From the IMG/VR virus record IMGVR_UViG_3300031841_000268, positions 1 to 23,242 of that record: DNA of 23,242 nt. One strand, written 5' to 3'. Of this stretch, positions 8,003-15,129 are shown in pieces. A program made the translations under genes and the position numbers. Every line of letters starts with the position of its first letter. Position 1 is the first letter of the stretch. The stretch is from a virus. The notes below the pieces were generated by a model. The model had not been told where the DNA came from. It made no database searches and was given only the letters and a program-made list of their open reading frames with translations.

Positions 8003-8540
8003 TTTTGGCATAGAAAGAGAAGAGCCTGTATGGGAAATGCAACTCAATGAGCCTGAAATGGATAAACTACTTATTGAAGAAATAGATAAGGTAGGAGATC
8101 AACAACAAAATAGAACTAACGCTCAATGTCAAATGACCTATTGGCAGATGTGGGAGTATCCAGGTTTTAGAAAATTTGCAGACATTTATTTATCAGCTGT
8201 TGATTCAGTTTCTCGTATGCAATTTAATCCAAAACATCAATATAAATTTGTTATAAAAAATCTTTGGGGTTTAAAATATAAGTCAGGTGAAACTGCAAAA
8301 GCACATGACCATTGGCCTGGTCTTTATTCATGTGCTTATTATGTGTCAGCACCTAAAAATGCACCAGGTTTATATTTTCCTGAAGTTAAGACAAAAAAAG
8401 GTTTTGGTGTTATAAAAAACATAAGACAAGGTTTATTATTAATATTTCCTGCTATGATGAGACACGAAGTGGTAAGTCAACCTTTTGAGGGTTATAGATA
8501 CGTTGTTTCTAGCAATATTTACGTAGATTATCAATCATAA
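7974..8540 (+). CDS. putative 2OG-Fe(II) oxygenase (second of two)
   Basis: A 188-aa protein of the same broad fold as the oxygenase at 7095-7718 but clearly diverged. The motif block is SGETAKAHDHWPGLYSCAYY, with the iron-binding H111-x-H113 pair, then GLYFPE, then LLLIFPAMMRHEV with H164, and RYVVSSNIYV with R175 as the likely 2-oxoglutarate Arg. The GLYSCAYYVSAP..PGLYFPE form is one I associate with marine T4-like phages. The frame opens at GTG 7971. ATG 7974 is preferred. It overlaps the basic small gene by 29 bp. The substrate is unknown. Confidence 0.78.
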   Translation: MKKYEVVRNDFGIEREEPVWEMQLNEPEMDKLLIEEIDKVGDQQQNRTNAQCQMTYWQMWEYPGFRKFADIYLSAVDSVSRMQFNPKHQYKFVIKNLWGLKYKSGETAKAHDHWPGLYSCAYYVSAPKNAPGLYFPEVKTKKGFGVIKNIRQGLLLIFPAMMRHEVVSQPFEGYRYVVSSNIYVDYQS

Positions 8541-8543
8541 ATA
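8536..8543 (+). promoter_or_regulatory. possible variant T4-type late promoter (CATAAATA)
   Basis: CATAAATA spans the stop of the oxygenase gene and the short gap before the 8549 gene, one base from the T4 late consensus TATAAATA. Initiation would fall at or near the ATG, so it would give a leaderless message. It may be coincidence. Confidence 0.25.
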
Positions 8544-8548
8544 TATGT

Positions 8549-9757
8549 ATGGCAGACAAAACAGCATTATTGGAATCAGCACAAGCGTTATTTTCTTCGG
8601 TTGCAGATAACGTAGGCGCAAGTAATATAGATAAGGCATTTGACCTTAAAAAATATCCTACATTTACAGATTTTAGAGACAAGTATAACACAAAGTTAGA
8701 ACAAGCGTACAGACGTATAGACACGCCTGGTGTTATGTATAATGACATACTTACCTTTTTAACTGCTAATAATGATTGGTACATATCATCTAATTTAATT
8801 GCTGTTGAGTTAATCAAACAAATAGAAACTATAGATAAAGATTATAACATTAAAGCAAAAGGTTATCAAAATTTATTTTATTTTAGAGGTGATAAAGATG
8901 TCATGGGCAACATACAAAAGTTATGGTCTATGGCAAACAAAATGCCTATCACAGTAAAAAATCAAACACGTTTTGGTGATATAAACAAATGGTCACCTGC
9001 TGATATATATCTTGCAAGTAAAAAAGCAAAAGATAAAATACGAATTACACTACAAGAAGCTAAACCAAACTCATTTGGTTTTCCTCAACTTAATCTTTTA
9101 ATCAGCGACTTAATTGATAGTGGTGATATGTTACCTTTATCATTAAAGAAGACTACAAAGAAAGCTATAATACAACTAGTCAACTTTGACAGAAAAGCAG
9201 AAATTAAAGCATTAAAAAATTTAGTAGTAAAAGGAACAACAGATTGGAAACCTTATAAGAAAGTTGCATTTGGTAAAAAAACAGAAACTAGAGATATGAG
9301 AATATTGCTTAAATCTGGTGACATAAAATTAAGACACGACCCTAGTGCAAAGAGATTTGTTGCTGAGTTTTTAGGAGGTGGTGCAGAAGCAAGAGGTGGT
9401 TCAATAGGCTCTATGAGAGTGTTTGCTGAACTGTTATCATTTGTAGATAAACAAACAGCAGTAAAAGTAAAAAAATTATATGAAGATGGTGAAAAGATGT
9501 ATTTTAAACAGATTGCACCTGTTGTAAAACAAAGAGCAGCATTAGAGAAAAAAAATAAAGATTTATTCAATTTTAAAAGAGGTGAAATATCTGCCTTAAA
9601 TATTATTAATAAAGTTATGCCTGTCCTGAAGAAGTGGTTTAGAAGAACAGATAAAAGAAGTCAACAACAAATTAACGACTTTGTTTTAATTATGTATCAA
9701 TACGTAACCTCTCGTACACCTCTTTCAGGCAAATTTGTTATTGCCAAAGGCAATTAA
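8549..9757 (+). CDS. hypothetical phage protein, 402 aa
   Basis: A large protein without a recognised domain. The N-terminal third is mostly helical (ALLESAQALFSSVADNVGAS). A notable central block is RFGDINKWSPADIYLASKK; a similar W-x-PADIY phrase occurs, from memory, in uncharacterised phage proteins. A Gly-rich loop (AEFLGGGAEARGGSIG) occurs near residues 273-288, and the C-terminal third is basic and helical. No signal or membrane segment is seen. It stands alone between the oxygenase block and the tandem promoters at 9761-9841. It could be a virion component, but the evidence is too thin to say so. Confidence 0.7.
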   Translation: MADKTALLESAQALFSSVADNVGASNIDKAFDLKKYPTFTDFRDKYNTKLEQAYRRIDTPGVMYNDILTFLTANNDWYISSNLIAVELIKQIETIDKDYNIKAKGYQNLFYFRGDKDVMGNIQKLWSMANKMPITVKNQTRFGDINKWSPADIYLASKKAKDKIRITLQEAKPNSFGFPQLNLLISDLIDSGDMLPLSLKKTTKKAIIQLVNFDRKAEIKALKNLVVKGTTDWKPYKKVAFGKKTETRDMRILLKSGDIKLRHDPSAKRFVAEFLGGGAEARGGSIGSMRVFAELLSFVDKQTAVKVKKLYEDGEKMYFKQIAPVVKQRAALEKKNKDLFNFKRGEISALNIINKVMPVLKKWFRRTDKRSQQQINDFVLIMYQYVTSRTPLSGKFVIAKGN

Positions 9758-9760
9758 TCT

Positions 9761-9768
9761 TATAAATA
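9761..9768 (+). promoter_or_regulatory. T4-type late promoter TATAAATA
   Basis: An exact match to the T4 late promoter -10 box (gp55/gp33-dependent in T4), in the gap after the 402-aa gene. The 12-mer TCTTATAAATAT is shared with the site at 17490. A transcript would start near 9775, about 85 bases before the ATG at 9860. Confidence 0.6.
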
Positions 9769-9791
9769 TTGTCGTAAGTAGTGATTTATAC

Positions 9792-9884
9792 ATGGATCCA
9801 TTGGAATTTTACTTGACAATGGCCTTGATTTTTGATATAATGGATATAGTGGGAGAACAATGTACAGTTTTAAACAATATTTAA
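9792..9884 (+). other. possible 30-codon leader ORF
   Basis: ATG 9792 opens a 30-codon frame ending at TAA 9882-9884. It overlaps the next gene by 25 bp and encloses the sigma70-type promoter. The peptide is hydrophobic and acidic (begins MDPLEFYLTMALIFDIMD). From the late promoter it would be the first translated frame and could act as a leader peptide coupled to 9860. From the sigma70 promoter it would not be made. A frame of this length can occur by chance. Confidence 0.22.
9813..9841 (+). promoter_or_regulatory. sigma70-type promoter, perfect consensus
   Basis: TTGACA at 9813-9818 and TATAAT at 9836-9841 have a 17-bp spacer, a perfect match. The start would be near 9848, giving a leader of only about 12 bases that still includes the GGGAG at 9850-9854 ahead of ATG 9860. 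With the late box at 9761 this gives the gene cluster both an early-type and a late-type promoter. Confidence 0.75.
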
Positions 9885-11083
9885 GTGAAGCTAAAAATAC
9901 ACATTTAGAACACTTAGAAGACAACATAATCAATAACGGCTACAGTGGTGGCTTAGAGGCAGTAGAGTTTCTTAAATCTTTAAGAAATATGCTTTTAGGT
10001 TCTTCACGTAGAAAAGTTAATCTATCTGTAAAGTGGGATGGTGCGCCTGCAGTTTTCTGTGGTCGTAATCCAGAGAACGGCAAATTCTTTGTCGGTTCTA
10101 AATCTATATTCAACGTAAATCCTAAAATCAATTATACAGTTTCAGACATAAGAAGAAATCACGCAGGTGGTTTAGCAGATAAACTTATAGTCTGTTTAAA
10201 AGAATTACCTAAATTAAATATCAAAGGTGTTGTACAAGGCGACTTATTATTTACACCTAAAGATATTGAAAAAGTAAGTATTAGAGGTGAAGATTCAATT
10301 GCATTTAAACCTAACACTATTACTTACGCTGTACCTGAAAATACTGATCTTGCAAAAAAAATCTTACGAGCTAAATTAGGCATAATATTTCATACTACTT
10401 ACACAGGACGAAAGATGTCTGATTTAAAAGCAAGTTTTGGCGTTAATGTAAATTCGTTTACAAAGACGCCATCAGTATTTTTTGATGACGCAAGTTATAA
10501 AGACAATTCTGGTGTTGCCACATTTACAGATACAGAAAGTGAAAGATACGATGGCATTTTAAGAATGGCTATGGGTTCTATTAGTAAAGGTAAAAGAATA
10601 TTAAACTTACTTAAAACACAAACAAGTTTACTATCAGTTGGTGCAAGATTAAAAATATACTTCAATGATTATATTAAAAGAGGTAGATCAATAAGTGGTG
10701 TTAAAAAACTACAAACAGATTTTAGAAAATACTATGCTTCAGTTTTAGATGATGAGGTAAGTAAAAGAAAAACTGATAGTGCAAAAAGAAAATACGAAAC
10801 TATTAGAAATGAAGGTTTAAAATTTATTGATAGATACGAAAATGAAATTTATTTTGCAATTGCAAGTTATGTATCTTTACAAACAGCAAAGAACTTTTTA
10901 GTAAATAAAATGAATCAAATAAAATCTATTGGCACATATTTACAAACAAACAATGGCTTTCAGATAACTAATCCAGAAGGCTATGTTGCTGTAGATAGAA
11001 TGGGTAATGCTGTTAAATTAGTAGATAGATTAGAGTTTAGCACTGCTAACTTTAATTTACAAAAGAATTGGATTAAAGGATGA
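9860..11083 (+). CDS. covalent nucleotidyltransferase-like (RNA/DNA-ligase-like) protein with capsid-targeting-like N-terminus
   Basis: A 407-aa protein of a phage family often left as a DUF (I think DUF6267). It shows a plausible set of ligase/nucleotidyltransferase motifs: motif I K58-W-D-G61 (SVKWDGAPAVFCGR), a following SKSIFN at 80-85, a motif III-like VVQGDLLF at 124-131, a IIIa-like GIIFHTTY at 174-181, motif IV EGYVAV at 373-378 and motif V VKLVDR at 385-390. Motif IV/V closely resembles the EGYVA....K form of T4 RNA ligase 1, as I recall it. K58 would be adenylylated. The 373-58 spacing implies a large insertion. The first ten residues, MYSFKQYLSE followed by Ala, match the T4 internal-protein targeting peptide (MKTYQEFIAE-A). 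It is first in a cluster behind tandem promoters. Ligase activity is inference. Confidence 0.72.
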   Translation: MYSFKQYLSEAKNTHLEHLEDNIINNGYSGGLEAVEFLKSLRNMLLGSSRRKVNLSVKWDGAPAVFCGRNPENGKFFVGSKSIFNVNPKINYTVSDIRRNHAGGLADKLIVCLKELPKLNIKGVVQGDLLFTPKDIEKVSIRGEDSIAFKPNTITYAVPENTDLAKKILRAKLGIIFHTTYTGRKMSDLKASFGVNVNSFTKTPSVFFDDASYKDNSGVATFTDTESERYDGILRMAMGSISKGKRILNLLKTQTSLLSVGARLKIYFNDYIKRGRSISGVKKLQTDFRKYYASVLDDEVSKRKTDSAKRKYETIRNEGLKFIDRYENEIYFAIASYVSLQTAKNFLVNKMNQIKSIGTYLQTNNGFQITNPEGYVAVDRMGNAVKLVDRLEFSTANFNLQKNWIKG

Positions 11084-11658
11084 AAACATTTGCAACATTT
11101 TTAGAAGAGACAACTAGAAGAATTATATTAATGGGTGGACCTGGTTCTGGTAAATCTACTTATGCAGAATATATTACAAAACGATATACAATACCTCATA
11201 TCTATCCAGGTGGTATGTTAAGAAAAGAAGTAGAACAAGAAACAGAAATAGGTAAACAAGTAAAAGATTTATTAGCAAAAGGTCAGTTTGTACCTAATGA
11301 GATTGTACTAAAACTAATTAAAGATAAAGTAGAACAATCACCTAACGGTTACGTATTAGATGGTTGGCCTAGATATATGACGCAAGTAAGAGATATGGAA
11401 GAGGCAAACATAGGTTACGACAAAGTAATATTTTTAGATGTAAGTAGAGAGGAGATTTTAAAACGACTACTTGCAAGAGGTAGAGCAGACGATACCGAAG
11501 AGATAATTAATAATAGAATAGACTTGTATAATAAAGAAACAGGTCCTGCTGTAGAATATTTTAGGCAAAAACCTAACTTTATAGAAATAAAAGCAGAGGG
11601 TGGCACAATTGAAGATAACGCAGAAAAAATTATAAAGGCAATAGAAGATGGAAGTTAA
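11080..11658 (+). CDS. adk: adenylate kinase-like protein with capsid-targeting-like N-terminus
   Basis: A 192-aa nucleoside-monophosphate kinase. P-loop GGPGSGKST is at 19-27, GYVLDGWPR at 90-98 corresponds to the canonical GxxLDGFPR, and RGRADDTEEIINNR at 133-146 is the adenylate-kinase Arg/Asp block. The lid is short, without the zinc-type insertion. The NMP-binding motif is altered: IYPGGMLR replaces the usual ISTGDMLR, so Thr and Asp of the AMP site are changed and the preferred monophosphate may differ. A ten-residue leader MKTFATFLEE precedes the fold, is not part of normal adenylate kinases and resembles T4 MKTYQEFIAE. ATGA overlap with the upstream gene indicates coupling. The likely role is AMP (or dNMP) recycling, for example AMP released by ligase or nucleotidyltransferase steps. 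Confidence 0.85.
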   Translation: MKTFATFLEETTRRIILMGGPGSGKSTYAEYITKRYTIPHIYPGGMLRKEVEQETEIGKQVKDLLAKGQFVPNEIVLKLIKDKVEQSPNGYVLDGWPRYMTQVRDMEEANIGYDKVIFLDVSREEILKRLLARGRADDTEEIINNRIDLYNKETGPAVEYFRQKPNFIEIKAEGGTIEDNAEKIIKAIEDGS

Positions 11659-12334
11659 AAGTTTTGTACAACAGATAAATGAAGGTGTATATGATAAAGG
11701 AATATTTAAAGCGTTCTTTTTAGCAGGTGGTCCTGGTTCAGGTAAGACATTTGTTACCTCTACAGCATTTGCTGGCTCAGGATTAAAAGTTATTAACTCA
11801 GATATTATTTTTGAGAAAGGATTAAAGAAAGCAAATTTATCATTACAAATGCCTCCTGAAGAAACTTATTTTAGAGATTTAATTAGAAAAAGAGCAAAAA
11901 TGAGTGTACTAACACAGTTAGATCAATATGTAGAAGGTAGATTAGGATTAGTAATAGATGGTACTGGTAGAGATTATGATCAAATTGCTAGAAATAAAAA
12001 TTTATTATCTACTTTGGGTTATGACACTTACATGATATTTGTAAACACAAGTTTAGATGTTGCGTTAGAAAGACAGGCAAGAAGAGAAAGAACAATACCA
12101 CAATACATAGTAAAAAATAGTTGGGAAGGTGTTCAATCAAACATTGGTAAGTTTCAAAGATTATTTGGTATGAGTAATTTTATAGTTGTAGATAACAATA
12201 AGTCAGACTTAGAACTAACAACATTGACAATGAATAGAGTTAGTAAAATTGTAAATAAATATTTAACGACACCTATAAAAAGTTATATTGCAAAACAATG
12301 GATACAAAAAGAATTAAGGGCTAAGAAAAGATGA
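11648..12334 (+). CDS. zeta-toxin/polynucleotide-kinase-like P-loop kinase
   Basis: A 228-aa kinase. The P-loop GGPGSGKT is at 27-34, an NSD motif is at 50-52 (substrate or base site in zeta/PNK-type kinases), a Walker B-like LVIDGTGRD is at 101-109, and an Arg-rich lid ALERQARRERT is at 139-149. The order and spacing match zeta-toxin or T4 Pnkp kinase-type domains, but there is no fused phosphatase. The substrate could be an RNA/DNA 5'-OH, a nucleotide sugar or a small molecule. The leader MEVKSFVQQINE then Gly fits a gp21-type site (I-x-E before a small residue). It overlaps the adenylate kinase by 11 bp and the next gene by 4 bp. Adjacency to a ligase-like gene favours nucleic-acid end repair, which is inference. 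Confidence 0.75.
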   Translation: MEVKSFVQQINEGVYDKGIFKAFFLAGGPGSGKTFVTSTAFAGSGLKVINSDIIFEKGLKKANLSLQMPPEETYFRDLIRKRAKMSVLTQLDQYVEGRLGLVIDGTGRDYDQIARNKNLLSTLGYDTYMIFVNTSLDVALERQARRERTIPQYIVKNSWEGVQSNIGKFQRLFGMSNFIVVDNNKSDLELTTLTMNRVSKIVNKYLTTPIKSYIAKQWIQKELRAKKR

Positions 12335-15129
12335 GATTTAAAGATTTTTTAAAAGAATCAATTATAGACATACCTAGACAAACGTATGCTAAACCTGTGT
12401 TTGATAATCCAGACACAAACAGCCCATCTTTAAAGCCTGCTGTAAAAAAACAAATATTAGACGGAATTAAAACATTTGAGAAATTTGGAAAAGTAGTTAA
12501 GTATACCTTAATTGGTTCTATACTTACAAAACAATATAGGGATGACGCAGACCTTGACATTAATATCTTATTTGATATACCTGGTTCACAAGCTGAACAA
12601 GAAAAAGTACACGAAAAAATAAGAGAATATCAAGGCGAAATAAATGGTAAAGTAATACCAGGAACAAAACATCCTATCAACTACTTTTCTATCATAGATC
12701 CTGCTACATTTAGTAAGGCAAGAGACATGGCAGATGGTACTTTTGATATAGACCTTAATAAGTTTATAAGAAGACCAGATCCTGGAACTTTTGAACCAGA
12801 AAAATACGTAGCGGATTTTCAGAAACGTGTATCTGAAATAGATGTTGTTAAAGGTGAACTTGTAAGAGATATGATTGATTATGAGGAACTAAAACAACTA
12901 ACTCCTGCAGACATAAAAGGATTAAGTAGTTTAGTTGCTAAGAAGTTAGCTGAGATTAAAGATTCTATTAACACATTAATTGATATTGGAGACAAAACTG
13001 TACAAGACAGAAAAGACGCTTTTACAGCTGATATGTCACCAGACGAAATCAGAAAGTTTGGCGTTAAGAACCGACTTCCTAAAAATGTAATTTACAAGAT
13101 GTTAGAGAAGTATCATTATCTCAAATTCTTTAAACATTTGAAAGACATTATGGATGACGGTAAACTAACTCCAGATGAACTGAAATCATTATCAAAAATA
13201 AAAGAGGCCAAGGGTAGACACATAGCGTTTACCTTTGGCCGATTCAATCCACCAACAATTGGGCATGAAAAACTTATGAATAAGTTATCGCAAGTTAGAG
13301 CTGATAACTATTATATTTTTGTAAGTAAGTCTGAAGATACTACTAAAAATCCATTATCTTATAGACAAAAAATACAAGCAATGAAGCAGATGTTTCCTAG
13401 ACACGCTAGAAATATTATTGTAAGTAAATCTAACAATGTATTTGAAATAGTTGTTGATTTATACAATAGAGGAACAACAGAATTATCTATGGTTGTTGGT
13501 AGTGATAGAGTAAGAGAGTTTGAAAACACAATTAAAAAATATAACAATATCAAAGCAAGACATGGTTTCTATAATTTTGATAACATTAATATAGTTTCTG
13601 CTGGTGAAAGAGATCCAGACGCAGATGGTGCTGTAGGTATGAGTGCAAGTAAAATGAGATCGGCTGCTAAGTCAGACGATTACGATACTTTTGCAAAAGG
13701 TTTACCTAGTACTTTTGCTAGATCAAATAGAGGACTACAATTATTCAAAGATGTTAGAAAAGGAATGAGTTTGGCTGCGTCTGTTAATCCTGACGCTGGC
13801 GCTGGCGCATTAAGATTTAAACCATTTATTACTGCGTCAACAAGAGAAGAGTTAGAAAAAATGACTTTAAGAGATCAATATATCAGTGAACATATTTACG
13901 AAATAGGAGATATAGTTGACGATATACAAAATGGTATAACAGGTATTATCATAAGACGAGGAACAAATTATGTTACCTTAGAAGATGTTGATAATAAATT
14001 ACATAGATGTTGGTTGCACAATATAATGGAAACACCAGTGTATCCTGTTGAACTAGAAGAAAGAGCAAGAGAGCTTAAGTATGATAAAGAAACAGATCAA
14101 CCTAAAAAATATGTTAAAGGTCTTTCTGATAAAGAGAAGAAAGCACACGATAGACATTTAGAAAAACAAAGCAAAAAATCAGACAGTGATCCAAGTGCAT
14201 ATAAACAATCACCTGCTGATAAAGTTGCAAAAACAAAACCTAGTAAGTACACTAAACGATTTAAACAGATGTACGGTGAACTAAAAATTAACAGAAATAA
14301 TAAAGAGACTGAAAAAGTAAATATGGGTCTTACAAGTATGGGTATGCCTGAGGCGTATGATATTGGGCATGATTATGCAAAATACACGTCACAAATAACA
14401 CCAGGTGAACCTAATTACGACAAGAACTTTCAAGGTAGTACATATACCCCAAGTGATCCAGAAAACAATAAAATTCAAGTCTCTGGTAAGAAAGTAAAGA
14501 TGATTAAAAATGTAGAATTGAAAGATATTGAGGAGTGGCGAAATAGCGATGAAACAATAGATAAATATAAGGAACGATACGGTGAAGAGTGGGAATCTAA
14601 ATTAGAAGAAACTTACGAAAAAATGGTCAATAAAGTTGTTGACACAAATGAAGAAATCGTTAAAAGTAGATTTAAAGAATATAGTAGAGATATTAAAACT
14701 TTAAATAAAGAAGACTTTAAATCTAAACATGGCGATGAAAAAGAACAAGTAAGAAAGAGTATCGGAGAGAATATAGAAGTGAAAACATTTAAACAATTTG
14801 ATGAAGAGTTTGATAAAAAGTGTGATGAGTGTATTTTTGAACACGAGTCAGAACCTTTACAAGAAGCCGAATATCAAGGCAAAAAAGTAAAACTTAATGA
14901 CCCAATTAGAGGTGGTTCTAAAAAGTTTTATGTTTATGTAAAAGGCCCGACAGGCAAAGTTGTAAAAGTTTCTTTTGGTGATACAACAGGATTAAGTATT
15001 AAACGAGACGATCCTGCAAGAAGACGAAGCTTTAGAGCAAGACATAGATGTGATACTCCAGGTCCTAAATGGAAAGCACGATATTGGTCTTGTTATCAGT
15101 GGAGAGCAGGTGCAAAGGTAAATAACTAA
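12331..15129 (+). CDS. 932-aa multidomain protein: pol-beta nucleotidyltransferase, NMNAT-like domain, basic C-terminal module
   Basis: Modules in order: (1) leader MRFKDFLKE then Ser; (2) a pol-beta-type nucleotidyltransferase, with G62-S63 and catalytic D74-x-D76 in DADLDINILF; (3) residues 295-460, an NMNAT/cytidylyltransferase-like domain with FGRFNPPTIGH (HxGH-type site, H312) and MSASKMR at 437-443 (SxxxxR-type ATP motif); (4) a YEIGDIVDDI...IIIRRGTNYV block at 523-548; (5) a charged low-complexity linker; (6) a C-terminal module at about 846-932 with FRARHRC and ARYWSC. I have seen the last in other marine phage proteins. Possible gp21-like sites fall at borders: IKE-A at 290-293, MPE-A at 672-675 and LQE-A at 843-846. 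An internal VKTFKQFDEE at 817-826 mimics the N-terminal leaders. It may be a packaged polyprotein. Confidence 0.8.
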   Translation: MRFKDFLKESIIDIPRQTYAKPVFDNPDTNSPSLKPAVKKQILDGIKTFEKFGKVVKYTLIGSILTKQYRDDADLDINILFDIPGSQAEQEKVHEKIREYQGEINGKVIPGTKHPINYFSIIDPATFSKARDMADGTFDIDLNKFIRRPDPGTFEPEKYVADFQKRVSEIDVVKGELVRDMIDYEELKQLTPADIKGLSSLVAKKLAEIKDSINTLIDIGDKTVQDRKDAFTADMSPDEIRKFGVKNRLPKNVIYKMLEKYHYLKFFKHLKDIMDDGKLTPDELKSLSKIKEAKGRHIAFTFGRFNPPTIGHEKLMNKLSQVRADNYYIFVSKSEDTTKNPLSYRQKIQAMKQMFPRHARNIIVSKSNNVFEIVVDLYNRGTTELSMVVGSDRVREFENTIKKYNNIKARHGFYNFDNINIVSAGERDPDADGAVGMSASKMRSAAKSDDYDTFAKGLPSTFARSNRGLQLFKDVRKGMSLAASVNPDAGAGALRFKPFITASTREELEKMTLRDQYISEHIYEIGDIVDDIQNGITGIIIRRGTNYVTLEDVDNKLHRCWLHNIMETPVYPVELEERARELKYDKETDQPKKYVKGLSDKEKKAHDRHLEKQSKKSDSDPSAYKQSPADKVAKTKPSKYTKRFKQMYGELKINRNNKETEKVNMGLTSMGMPEAYDIGHDYAKYTSQITPGEPNYDKNFQGSTYTPSDPENNKIQVSGKKVKMIKNVELKDIEEWRNSDETIDKYKERYGEEWESKLEETYEKMVNKVVDTNEEIVKSRFKEYSRDIKTLNKEDFKSKHGDEKEQVRKSIGENIEVKTFKQFDEEFDKKCDECIFEHESEPLQEAEYQGKKVKLNDPIRGGSKKFYVYVKGPTGKVVKVSFGDTTGLSIKRDDPARRRSFRARHRCDTPGPKWKARYWSCYQWRAGAKVNN
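14779..15129 (+). CDS. possible internally initiated 116-aa isoform of the 932-aa protein
   Basis: An in-frame GTG at 14779 follows GGAGAG (14764-14769) by 9 bases, a usable Shine-Dalgarno in a gene that otherwise needs none there. Initiation would give MKTFKQFDEEF, almost identical to the MKTFKQHIKEY start of the 18925 gene; 17 bases (TGAAAACATTTAAACAA) are identical between the two sites. The product would hold a targeting-like leader, a short Cys-containing acidic stretch, a PLQE-A site and the basic C-terminal module with RARHRC and ARYWSC. Either this is a real nested gene or the trace of an ancestral gene fused to its upstream neighbour. Confidence 0.42.
   Translation: MKTFKQFDEEFDKKCDECIFEHESEPLQEAEYQGKKVKLNDPIRGGSKKFYVYVKGPTGKVVKVSFGDTTGLSIKRDDPARRRSFRARHRCDTPGPKWKARYWSCYQWRAGAKVNN

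Noticed and set aside
9253-9570. 105-codon open frame on the minus strand
   Set aside because: Opposite the 402-aa plus-strand gene; Phe/Ser/Leu-rich shadow with no supporting start signal.
13785-13808. Short GGCGCT repeat in the 932-aa gene
   Set aside because: Only about two and a half copies, coding for an Ala/Gly linker. Not a meaningful tandem repeat.
14560-14570. GATAAATA inside the 932-aa gene (and again near 22938) as late promoters
   Set aside because: One mismatch, deep inside coding sequence and not before a gene. Expected by chance in AT-rich DNA.
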